Of a DNA stretch of 37,928 bases, positions 1 through 7,900 are shown piece after piece. Source of the DNA: CAYTNY01 sp964439215 (GTDB taxonomy: Bacteria > Oederibacteriota > PGYV01 > CAYTNY01); the NCBI GenBank assembly GCA_964439215.1, contig CAYTNY010000013.1:1-37928 (forward strand), in the 5' to 3' direction. The notes below the pieces were generated by a model, which made no database searches, was not told the DNA's origin, and was given only the letters and a program-made list of their open reading frames with translations. Every line of letters begins with the position of its first letter. Within the stretch, counting starts at the first letter, position 1. Position numbers and translations under genes: made by a program.

Positions 1-20
1 TTTGATAAATTTTAACCTCA

Positions 21-42
21 CTGTATTTGTAATGGAATACAG
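21..42 (+). other. Small inverted repeat at window start
   Basis: A 7-bp inverted repeat (CTGTATT at 21-27, AATACAG at 36-42, 8-nt loop) is followed by AAATTTTC. It could be the weak tail of a terminator for a gene off the left edge. It overlaps the candidate promoter called at 27-56, so at most one of the two readings is likely right. Confidence 0.25.
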
Positions 43-56
43 AAATTTTCTATTAT
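27..56 (+). promoter_or_regulatory. Possible promoter upstream of tRNA-Thr/tuf
   Basis: TTGTAA at 27-32 and TATTAT at 51-56 are separated by 18 nt, a loose match to a sigma-70 promoter about 95 nt before the tRNA. The AT-rich surroundings make chance matches likely, and the true promoter could lie left of the window. Confidence 0.3.
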
Positions 57-155
57 AAATATAGTGTTTTTTTAATTGCAGTACAGTTGAAGAGAAAAGA
101 CACCGTGACGCAAGGATGAGTGCGTCCATAGTGTATTTTTATTTCAGCTTTTACT

Positions 156-232
156 GCCCACGTAGCTCAGTTGGTCAGAGCGCGTCCTTGGTAAGGACGA
201 GGTCAGCGGTTCAATTCCGCTCGTGGGCTCCA
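156..232 (+). tRNA. tRNA-Thr (GGT anticodon)
   Basis: A complete cloverleaf can be folded. The 7-bp acceptor stem is GCCCACG with CGTGGGC, the D stem GCTC/GAGC, and the anticodon stem CGTCC/GGACG around a TTGGTAA loop with anticodon GGT at 190-192, reading ACC and ACT threonine codons. The T stem is AGCGG/CCGCT with a TTCAATT loop. The 3' CCA is encoded at 230-232. It lies 109 nt before tuf, recalling the tRNA-Thr/tufB linkage of proteobacteria, and is probably cut from a common transcript. Confidence 0.96.
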
Positions 233-243
233 GCATTTAAAAA

Positions 244-260
244 GAAAACTGAAAGTTTTC
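244..260 (+). other. Hairpin in the tRNA-Thr to tuf spacer
   Basis: GAAAACT (244-250) and AGTTTTC (254-260) form a perfect 7-bp stem with a 3-nt loop. CAGCA at 231-235 and TGCTG at 267-271 could extend it outside. No T-run follows, so it looks more like a processing or 3'-protecting structure after the tRNA than a terminator. Confidence 0.35.
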
Positions 261-341
261 GTAATGTGCTGTGCGCAAAAAAACGCGGGCAGATATATAA
301 AAGAAGAAATTAAAAATAAAACATTTCAGGAGGAACAGGAA

Positions 342-1532
342 ATGGCAAAAGCAAAATTTGAAAGGACAAAACCACACGTTAACGTGGGGACAATAGGCCA
401 CGTTGACCATGGAAAAACGACATTAACGGCAGCGATGACGCAGGTGCTTTCGCAGAAAGGATTTGCGGACACAAAAAAGTTTGATGAGATTGACAACGCG
501 CCGGAAGAAAGAGAAAGAGGAATAACAATAGCAACGGCGCACGTTGAATATCAGTCGGACCAGAGGCACTATGCGCACGTTGACTGTCCCGGGCACGCGG
601 ACTATGTAAAGAACATGATAACAGGAGCGGCTCAGATGGACGGAGCGATCCTTGTTGTAAGCGCGGCGGACGGCCCCATGCCTCAGACAAGAGAGCACAT
701 ACTTCTTGCAAGGCAGGTTGGCGTTCCGTATATAGTTGTATTTCTGAATAAATGCGATATGGTTGATGATGAAGAAATGATAGAACTTGTGGAAGAAGAA
801 ATAAGGGACCTGCTGAACAAATATGAGTTCCCGGGAGACAAGACGCCGATAATCAGGGGTTCAGCGCTGAAAGCTCTGGAAAACCCGACAGATGAAGCGG
901 CTGCGAAGCCTATCGCGGATCTTGTTGAAGCGCTTGACAGTTATATACCGGCGCCTGAAAGGGATGTTGACAAACCGTTTCTGCTTGCAGTTGAGGATGT
1001 TTTCTCGATTACGGGCCGCGGCACGGTTGCAACCGGCAGGATAGAAAGAGGAAAAGTAAAGGTAAATGAGGAAGTGGAGATAGTCGGCATAACGGATACA
1101 AAGAAAACAGTTGTAACGGGTATTGAAATGTTCCGTAAACTGCTTGACGAAGGCTTAGCCGGAGACAACGTAGGGCTTCTGCTCAGAGGGATAGACAAAG
1201 ACAATATAGAGAGGGGCCAGGTAATAGCAAAACCGGGTTCAATAACTCCGCATAAAAAGTTTAAAGGAAAAGTGTATGTTCTTACGAAAGAAGAAGGCGG
1301 AAGGCACACCCCGTTCTTTAAGAACTACCGTCCTCAGTTTTATTTCAGGACAACGGACGTAACGGGCGCGATCACGCTTCCTGAGGGAGTGGAGATGGTA
1401 ATGCCGGGAGATAATATAAATGTTGATGTAGAGCTTATAACCTCCATAGCAATGGAGCAGGAGCTCAGGTTCGCGATAAGAGAAGGCGGAAGAACAGTAG
1501 GAGCCGGTGTTATTACGGAAATAGTGGAATAA
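342..1532 (+). CDS. tuf: Elongation factor Tu, copy 1
   Basis: EF-Tu is the GTPase that delivers aminoacyl-tRNA to the ribosomal A site. The 396-residue protein is of normal length. It has the P-loop GHVDHGKT (19-26), the switch II motif DCPGH (81-85), the specificity motif NKCD (136-139) and the usual C-terminal EGGRTVGAG. The ATG at 342 follows AGGAGG with correct spacing; the frame is open further upstream, but no EF-Tu begins there. The coding sequence appears identical base for base to copy 2 at 16102-17292, and the identity stops 2 nt before the ATG and 3 nt after the stop, as expected from gene conversion. It sits between tRNA-Thr and rpmG. Confidence 0.98.
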   Translation: MAKAKFERTKPHVNVGTIGHVDHGKTTLTAAMTQVLSQKGFADTKKFDEIDNAPEERERGITIATAHVEYQSDQRHYAHVDCPGHADYVKNMITGAAQMDGAILVVSAADGPMPQTREHILLARQVGVPYIVVFLNKCDMVDDEEMIELVEEEIRDLLNKYEFPGDKTPIIRGSALKALENPTDEAAAKPIADLVEALDSYIPAPERDVDKPFLLAVEDVFSITGRGTVATGRIERGKVKVNEEVEIVGITDTKKTVVTGIEMFRKLLDEGLAGDNVGLLLRGIDKDNIERGQVIAKPGSITPHKKFKGKVYVLTKEEGGRHTPFFKNYRPQFYFRTTDVTGAITLPEGVEMVMPGDNINVDVELITSIAMEQELRFAIREGGRTVGAGVITEIVE

Positions 1533-1578
1533 CAGCCGGATAATAAAAAAGAATTTGAATTAAGGAGCTGGCCGGAAG

Positions 1579-1728
1579 ATGAGAGAGATAATTACACTTG
1601 CGTGCAGTGAGTGCAAAAGAAGAAACTACACATATACAAAAGACAAGAAAAAGACACCGGATAAAATTGAGCTGAAAAAGTATTGTAAGTTTGACAAGAA
1701 ACATACTTTGCACAAGGAAACAAAATAA
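1579..1728 (+). CDS. rpmG: 50S ribosomal protein L33
   Basis: This 49-residue protein is L33, a small component of the large subunit near the E site. It opens with MREIITLACSEC and ends with HTLHKETK, both typical of the family. In zinc-binding L33 two CxxC pairs hold the metal. Here the first pair is intact (C9, C12), but the second is reduced to C36 with Asp at position 39, so zinc binding may be weakened or lost. AAGGAG lies upstream of the ATG. Position between tuf and tRNA-Trp/secE is the standard bacterial order. Confidence 0.93.
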   Translation: MREIITLACSECKRRNYTYTKDKKKTPDKIELKKYCKFDKKHTLHKETK

Positions 1729-1778
1729 TTTAAGCCGGGTTTTGGCTGAAGAAATTTAAGCGTAAACGTGAAATACGC

Positions 1779-1855
1779 AGGCCAGTAGCTCCAATTGGTA
1801 GAGCGTCGGTCTCCAAAACCGAATGCTGCAGGTTCGAATCCTGCCTGGCCTGCCA
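1779..1855 (+). tRNA. tRNA-Trp (CCA anticodon)
   Basis: The cloverleaf has acceptor arms AGGCCAG and CTGGCCT, discriminator G, and an encoded CCA at 1853-1855. The D arm is GCTC/GAGC, the anticodon stem TCGGT/ACCGA around CTCCAAA with anticodon CCA at 1813-1815, and the T arm GCAGG/CCTGC around TTCGAAT. It lies between rpmG and secE, a placement seen in many bacteria, and must be cut out of the operon transcript. Confidence 0.97.
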
Positions 1856-1969
1856 GAAAAACAGCGGGCCGCCGGAATAAGGCAGCTGAAAGAAATGAAA
1901 GCAGTATCCGGAGCAGATAAGAATATGCTGCAGCGGATAAAAAAAAGAATTATCAGGAGCAGTTAATTT

Positions 1970-2152
1970 ATGAAGAAACTTATAAATTTTATCAGAACAT
2001 CGTGGCTTGAACTGAAAAAAGTAACATGGCCGGGAAAAAAAGAGATCCTTGCTTCTACCGCAATAGTTATTCTGGTGGGTTTCTTTTTGATGTTCTATAT
2101 AGGTGTTGTTGATTTCGGTCTTTCAAAAGCAGTGAAATTTATTTTCAGGTAA
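1970..2152 (+). CDS. secE: Preprotein translocase subunit SecE
   Basis: SecE clamps and stabilises the SecY channel in the inner membrane. The 60-residue protein is the short single-span bacterial form. An amphipathic N-terminal helix carries the family motif ELKKVTWPGKKE (about residues 14-25), followed by one hydrophobic transmembrane segment (about 28-50). Its TAA overlaps the AAGGAG that serves nusG, which begins 10 nt later, so the two are probably translationally coupled. The 114-nt spacer from tRNA-Trp holds no other clear signal. Confidence 0.96.
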   Translation: MKKLINFIRTSWLELKKVTWPGKKEILASTAIVILVGFFLMFYIGVVDFGLSKAVKFIFR

Positions 2153-2162
2153 GGAGAAATGT

Positions 2163-2714
2163 ATGGCCGCAAAATGGTATGTTGTAAGCACGTATGCCGG
2201 ACAGGAGAATCACGTAAAAGAGAATCTTGACCAGAGGATAGCAAGCTATAATCTGCAGGAAAAGATAACAAATGTGCTTATACCTTCGGAAAATGTTACG
2301 GAAATAAAAAAGAAAAAAAAGGTTATAAAGAACAAAAAGTTTTTTCCGGGATATATCCTTGTTGAAATGGATATAGATGTTGACAGCGACGAAGGAAAGG
2401 AAATACTTTATATTCTGAGAAATACGCCCAAAGTCACCGGATTTGTGGGAACAAAATCAAGGCCGATACCGCTGAATGAAGCGGAAGTGGCGGAGATTAT
2501 GGACCTTATGGAAGACAGGAAAAAGAAACCGAGGATGGCTTCTTATTTTGATGCGGGCGATCATATAAAAATAACAGACGGGCCGTTTCTGAACTTTAAC
2601 GGTGTTGTTGAGGAAGTAACTCCTGAAAAAGGAAAGATGAAGGTTAATGTGACGATATTCGGAAGACCGACGCCTGTGGAGCTTGAATTTGACCAGGTGG
2701 AGAAAATAGTTTAA
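2163..2714 (+). CDS. nusG: Transcription termination/antitermination factor NusG
   Basis: NusG binds the RNA polymerase clamp, suppresses pausing and links polymerase to Rho or to ribosomal protein S10. The 183-residue protein has the NGN domain starting KWYVVSTYAGQE (residues 4-15), with FFPGYILVEM at about 60-69, and a C-terminal KOW domain (about 131-160). An ATG at 2159 is out of frame; the ATG at 2163 is 6 nt after AAGGAG. The secE-nusG-rplK order is conserved across bacteria. Confidence 0.97.
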   Translation: MAAKWYVVSTYAGQENHVKENLDQRIASYNLQEKITNVLIPSENVTEIKKKKKVIKNKKFFPGYILVEMDIDVDSDEGKEILYILRNTPKVTGFVGTKSRPIPLNEAEVAEIMDLMEDRKKKPRMASYFDAGDHIKITDGPFLNFNGVVEEVTPEKGKMKVNVTIFGRPTPVELEFDQVEKIV

Positions 2715-2759
2715 CTGATTTAAGAGGATATTGAGATTTTAAAAAAGGAGCGAGTTTAA

Positions 2760-3185
2760 ATGGCAAAAAAATTAATGACACAGATAAAACTTCAGATAGA
2801 TGCGGGCAAAGCCAATCCTGCGCCTCCTGTCGGCCCCGCGCTCGGACAGCACGGCGTAAATATCATGGATTTCTGCAAGCAGTTTAACGACAGGACAAAA
2901 GACAGGGCCGGATACATACTGCCTGTTGTTATTGACGTATATGAGGACAGAAGTTTTTCTTTTATCATCAAGACGCCGCCTGTTCCTGTTCTTTTGAAAA
3001 AAGCGGCAAATATAATAAAAGGGTCGGGCGAGCCGAACAAAAATAAGGTTGCGAAAGTGAACAAGGCTCAGGTTGAAGAGATCGCCAAGACAAAAATGCC
3101 GGACCTTAATGCTTCAAAAACCGAATCAGCAATGAGAATGGTTGAAGGCACCGCAAGGAGCATGGGAATAATAGTGGAAGAATAA
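2760..3185 (+). CDS. rplK: 50S ribosomal protein L11
   Basis: L11 binds the GTPase-associated region of 23S rRNA together with the L10/L12 stalk and is needed for RelA activation in species that have it. The 141-residue length is standard. The N-terminal proline-rich segment PAPPVGPALGQHG (residues 20-32) forms the thiostrepton-binding face. AAAGGAG precedes the ATG. It is followed after 50 nt by rplA, as in the usual L11 operon. Confidence 0.97.
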   Translation: MAKKLMTQIKLQIDAGKANPAPPVGPALGQHGVNIMDFCKQFNDRTKDRAGYILPVVIDVYEDRSFSFIIKTPPVPVLLKKAANIIKGSGEPNKNKVAKVNKAQVEEIAKTKMPDLNASKTESAMRMVEGTARSMGIIVEE

Positions 3186-3235
3186 GCGCTTACGCGCCGG
3201 ATTATAATGAAACAGCAGCATAAGGAGATTTTACA

Positions 3236-3919
3236 ATGAGCAAAAGAATGAGTGAAGCATCAGCGCTTTTGGAAAAAGATAAACTTTATGATCTTGAAGA
3301 CGCTGTGGCGGTTTTGAAAAAACAGCCGAAAACAAAGTTTGATGAGAGTGTTGAAATATCCGTGAAACTCGCGAAAAAACCTGTTCAGGCGGAACAGCAG
3401 ATAAGAACAACGATTGCGCTTCCTCACGGAACAGGGAAATCGGTTAAGATTCTTGTTTTTGCAAAGGGCGAAAAAGAAAAAGAAGCTCTGGATGCAGGCG
3501 CGGATTACGCGGGCAGCGATGAGCTGATAGAAAAAATAAAAGGCGGCTGGATGGATTTTGATATTGCGATCGCGACCCCGGACGTCATGAAAGATGTGGG
3601 AAAACTCGGAAAAATACTCGGGACAAAAGGTCTTATGCCGAACCCGAAATCAGGCACTGTTGCCGCGGATGTCGGCAAGGCAGTGGCTGAATTTAAGGCG
3701 GGAAAAACAGAATTCAGGAACAACAAAGAGGGAGTTGTTAATCTTTCCTGCGGGAAACTTTCTTTTGAAGAAAAAGCAATAGAAGAAAACATCACGGCTT
3801 TTCTGAAGATGTTTCTGAAGCTGCCCGCGTTAAGCACAAAGGGCCAGTATGTAAAAAGTGTATATATATCCTCCACGATGGGGATAGGCATTCCGATAAA
3901 ATTTAAAAAGTATATGTAA
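3236..3919 (+). CDS. rplA: 50S ribosomal protein L1
   Basis: L1 forms the mobile stalk beside the E site and helps eject deacylated tRNA. In many bacteria it also represses its own operon by binding mRNA. The 227-residue protein has the family GTKGLMPNPKSGTV segment (around residue 128) and a C-terminal STMGIGIPIKF. Start is an ATG behind AAGGAG. A TATAAT in the upstream gap (3203-3208) has no matching -35. rplJ follows after only 12 nt. Confidence 0.97.
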   Translation: MSKRMSEASALLEKDKLYDLEDAVAVLKKQPKTKFDESVEISVKLAKKPVQAEQQIRTTIALPHGTGKSVKILVFAKGEKEKEALDAGADYAGSDELIEKIKGGWMDFDIAIATPDVMKDVGKLGKILGTKGLMPNPKSGTVAADVGKAVAEFKAGKTEFRNNKEGVVNLSCGKLSFEEKAIEENITAFLKMFLKLPALSTKGQYVKSVYISSTMGIGIPIKFKKYM

Positions 3920-3931
3920 AGAGGTGCTGTA

Positions 3932-4453
3932 ATGTCTGAGAACCGTAAAAAGAAACAGCTTGTGGTTGATGAAACGATTTCAAGGTTCAAGGACTCTAAC
4001 GGTGTGGTGATAACCGATTATCAGGGTCTGAATGTTGAGCAGGTAAATAAGCTCAGACGCGAACTTGAAAAGGCAGGAGCTTCCTATAAAGTGGTAAAGA
4101 ACACGCTTTCAAAGAGAGTTCTTGACGAAATGAATATTAACGGAGAATTAAAAGGTTATTTTACCGGAGTGACGGGTCTTGTTTTCTGCGAGGATTATCT
4201 TGCTGCGGTAAAGGTTCTTGCGAAATTCGCGAAAGAAAACGAGAATCTGGAAATTAAAGGCGGGTATATAGAAAATAAACTTTATCTGCCGGAAGAAATA
4301 AAAGAACTTTCAAAAATAGGATCGCGCGAGGAGCTTATACAGGCGCTTGTGTCCACGCTGAACAACCCTGTGTCAAAACTGGTTAATCAGCTCGCAAAGC
4401 CGATAAAAGATATTGTTCATGTGGTGAAAGCAGTAAGCGGCAGTAAAAACTGA
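3932..4453 (+). CDS. rplJ: 50S ribosomal protein L10
   Basis: L10 is the base of the ribosomal stalk and binds L7/L12 dimers through its C-terminal helix. The 173-residue length is normal, and the N-terminal region includes VVITDYQGLNVEQVNKLR (about residues 25-42). Most bacteria regulate rplJL through an L10-binding leader of more than 100 nt. Here only 12 nt separate rplA and rplJ, so no such separate leader exists. RBS GAGGTG precedes the ATG. Confidence 0.96.
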   Translation: MSENRKKKQLVVDETISRFKDSNGVVITDYQGLNVEQVNKLRRELEKAGASYKVVKNTLSKRVLDEMNINGELKGYFTGVTGLVFCEDYLAAVKVLAKFAKENENLEIKGGYIENKLYLPEEIKELSKIGSREELIQALVSTLNNPVSKLVNQLAKPIKDIVHVVKAVSGSKN

Positions 4454-4484
4454 GAATTAAAAATTTCAAGGAGGTGTCATAGAA

Positions 4485-4868
4485 ATGGCAATGTCAAAAG
4501 AGGATTTTATTAAAGAAGTTGAATCTATGAGTGTTCTGGAACTCAATGAGCTTGTAAAGGCTCTTGAAGAGAAGTTTGGTGTGTCAGCTGCCGCGCCGGT
4601 TATGGTTGCGGGCGCTGCCGGAGGCGGAGCAGGTGCGGCGGAAGCTGCTGAAGAGAAAACATCATTTGATGTTATTCTTTCCTCAACCGGCGACAAAAAG
4701 ATTCAGGTTATTAAGGCGATAAGAGAAATTACAAGCCTGGGCCTGAAAGAAGCAAAAGATATAGCTGATAATGCGCCAAAACCTGTAAAAGAAGGGGTAA
4801 ATAAAGAAGACGCGGAAAAAATGAAGCAGACTATAGAAGCTGCGGGCGGAGCTGTAGAAGTAAAATAA
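4485..4868 (+). CDS. rplL: 50S ribosomal protein L7/L12
   Basis: L7/L12 is the multicopy stalk protein that recruits translational GTPases. The 127-residue protein shows an N-terminal dimerisation helix (about 5-33), a flexible Ala/Gly hinge (about 35-55) and the C-terminal factor-binding domain with KKIQVIKAIREITSLGLKEA (71-90). The ATG at 4485 is 10 nt past GGAGG; a second in-frame ATG at 4491 is a possible alternative giving 125 residues. A perfect hairpin follows at 4898-4922. Confidence 0.97.
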   Translation: MAMSKEDFIKEVESMSVLELNELVKALEEKFGVSAAAPVMVAGAAGGGAGAAEAAEEKTSFDVILSSTGDKKIQVIKAIREITSLGLKEAKDIADNAPKPVKEGVNKEDAEKMKQTIEAAGGAVEVK

Positions 4869-4897
4869 GTAAAGCCTGCGCATTGACTCCGAAGATA

Positions 4898-4922
4898 AGC
4901 GCCGCCTGTTTCAGGCGGCGCT
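4898..4922 (+). terminator. rplL-rpoB intergenic hairpin (attenuator or processing site)
   Basis: AGCGCCGCCTG and its exact complement CAGGCGGCGCT form an 11-bp GC-rich stem closed by a TTT loop. No clean T-run follows (GACAAATAATTTT), so efficient termination is unlikely. In E. coli the rplL-rpoB gap carries a partial attenuator and an RNase III site that lower rpoBC expression relative to the ribosomal proteins. This hairpin is in the same place and may do the same; that role is inferred. Confidence 0.65.
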
Positions 4923-4950
4923 GACAAATAATTTTACAGGAAGGGAATCT

Positions 4951-7900
4951 ATGGGTAGAATAAAACAGAAAACCAATATTGAGGAGATTCTGGATATACC
5001 TGATTTAATGGATATTCAGAAAAAGTCATATAAAGAGTTCCTGATGTATGATATACCTGCCGACAAAAGAAAAAACAAAGGCCTTCAGGAAGTCTTCAGC
5101 ACCGTTTTTCCCATCAGCGATTACAACGGTTTTTATGAACTGCAGTTTGTGGGATATGAATTCGGGCAGCCTAAGCATGACGTAGAAACGGCGATTGAAA
5201 GAGGCGAATCTTTTTCCGCGCCGGTAAAAGGCATATTCCGGCTCGTTATAAAAGAAAAAAATGAAAAGACCGGAGAAATGACCCTGAAAGAAGCGCCGGA
5301 ACAGGCTGTACACATATGTGATATACCGCTTATGACTCCAAGGGGGACATTTGTAATAAACGGAGCGGAAAGAGTTATCGTGTCGCAGCTTCACCGTTCG
5401 CCGGGAGCCAGTTTTGAAGAGGAAGAAGAACCGGACAGCACTTTCGGCACATCAAATTATGTCGGCAGAATAGTGCCTTACAGAGGAACCTGGCTTGAAA
5501 TAGAATATGACGCAAATGAAATTGTTTATACAAAACTTGACAGAAAGAAAAAGTTTTATCTTACGACTATTCTGCGCGCCCTTGGATATTCATCAAACGA
5601 AGAGATTATAAAGCTCTTTTTTGAAAGCGTTGCGGTTGATACCGAAAGCAGAAATCTCGAGGATCAGATACTCGCGAAGGATGTTATTGATAAGGCAACA
5701 GGTGAAATCATAGCCGAAGCCGGTTCGCTTTTGAAAAAGGAAATGATTTCAAAGGCAAGAGAGCTGGACGTGAAAAAGGTAGAGATAGTCATATGGGAAG
5801 AAGACAATCCCTATATGAATATTTTCAAAACCCTGAAAAAAGATTCGGTGAGTTCGGAACAGGAGGCGCTCATTGAAATCTACAGAAAAATGAGGCCCGG
5901 CGAACCCGCCACACTTTCGGGTGCAAAGGTGCTTTTTAAAGGGCTGTTTTTTGACCCCAGAAGATACAATCTCGGCGAGGTGGGACGTTATAAACTCAAT
6001 AAGACACTGGGGCTGGAAACTGAATCCGGCGAAAGAGTGCTTACCAATGAGGATCTGATAGCGGTTATAAAGAAATTCTTTAATGTAAATGCCGGACGCA
6101 TGGAGAAGTCGGACATTGACCACCTCGGGAACAGGCGCGTGAGAAGCGTCGGTGAACTGGTGGAAAATCAGTTCCGTGCGGGGCTTGTGAGAGTTGAAAA
6201 GATGATAAGGGAAAGAATGACCATAATTGACATGAAAAACGCTATTCCCGCAAATCTTATCAATCCCAAACCGCTTATTGCGGCGATAAAGGAGTTTTTC
6301 GGATCAAGCCAGCTTTCGCAGTTTATGGACCAGGTAAATCCTTTGTCCGAACTTACGCACAAGAGAAGAATTTCGGCTCTTGGGCCGGGCGGACTCAACA
6401 GGGAAAGGGCGGGATTTGAGGTAAGGGACGTTCATTACACTCACTACGGAAGATTATGCCCTATTGAAACGCCTGAAGGCCAGAATATAGGGCTCATAAC
6501 CTCGCTTGCGACTTATGCGCGCGTGAATAATTACGGGTTTATAGAGACTCCTTACAGAAAAGTGAAAAACGGGAAATTGACCGGCGAAATAGAATATCTT
6601 ACGGCGGACAAAGAGGATCCATTTAAGATCGGCCCCGCGGATGTTCAAACAGACGGCAGCGGCAGGATAACACAGGACTTTGTGCTTGTAAGGGTGATGT
6701 CGGATTATCCGCTTGTCACGCCGCAGGAGGTTGATTATATTGATGTTTCTCCGAAACAGGTAGTATCTGTTGCCGCGTCGCTGGTTCCTTTTCTTGAGCA
6801 TGATGACGCAAACAGGGCCCTTATGGGATCAAACATGCAGAGGCAGGCTGTTCCGCTGCTTGCTACCGAGGCGCCGTGGGTAGGGACCGGTATGGAAGGA
6901 AAGGCGGCAATTGATTCGGGCAGAGCTGTTGTGGCGGAAAATGCCGGAGTTGTCGCGTATGTTGATTCAAATGTGATTGTGATCCTTGCCGACAGAGAAG
7001 GAAAAAACATAAAGGACCGGCTGGATATTTATCACCTTAAAAAATTCAAGAGAACGAACCAGGATACAACAATAAATGAAAAAGCGCTGGTTAAGAAAGG
7101 CAAAAGAGTGAAAAAAGGGGATGTAATCGCGGACGGCCCTTCAATGAATGCGGGGGAGCTTGCGCTCGGGAAAAATATTGTCATAGCTTTTATGCCGTGG
7201 AACGGCTATAACTATGAGGACGCAATTGTAATCTCGGAAAATCTTCTTAAAAAAGACGTTTTCACGTCTGTTCATATAGAAGAATATGAAGTAGAGGCCA
7301 GAGACACCAAACTGGGCCCTGAAGAAGTAACAAGGGACATACCCAATGTAAGCGAGGACACGCTTAAAAATCTGGACTCCGAAGGTATTGTAAGAACAGG
7401 AGCAAAGATAAAACCGGGCGATATTCTCGTGGGTAAAGTAACTCCGATATCAGGCAGTAATTTAACTCCTGAAGAAAAACTTTTAAAAGCTATTTTCGGT
7501 TCCAAGGCGGATAATGTAAAAGATACGTCCCTTAGAGTACCGCCCGGAATTGAAGGAATAGTTACGGATATCAAGATCTTTGCCAGAAGAGAAAGAGGAC
7601 GTAAAAAAAGCAAAGAAGAAGAGAGATTTGCAAAATTAAAGAAAGAATGCGACCGGAAAATAAGCGAGCTTGAGAAAAATATGAAAGAAGCCGCTAAAAG
7701 AATTGATGCGGATAAGAATTTAAGCAAGGCTGAAAAGGAAAAACAGAAGCTTTTTGAAGAAATTGAATGCGGTTTTGTCAGAGGAAAACTGGAAGCCGAG
7801 TATAACGAGATCAGACAGAACAAAGGAGATGACCTGCCGCCGGGAGTTATAAAAGTGGTAAAGGTTCTTATTGCCAAAAAAAGAAAGGTTTCTGTCGGCG

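Noticed and set aside
116..313. Open frame of 65 codons over the tRNA-Thr
   Set aside because: It reads straight through a complete tRNA gene and has no family resemblance or ribosome binding site.
264..341. Upstream in-frame start for tuf copy 1
   Set aside because: It would add 26 residues not found in EF-Tu; the ATG at 342 has AGGAGG and matches copy 2.
3203..3208. TATAAT before rplA as a promoter
   Set aside because: No -35-like hexamer lies 16-18 nt upstream, and the sequence fits a co-transcribed spacer.
6301..6380. Rifampicin-resistance change in rpoB (V462 in place of Asn)
   Set aside because: The main resistance positions D460, H470 and S475 are wild type, and Val at this site is, as I recall, normal in some deep-branching bacteria.
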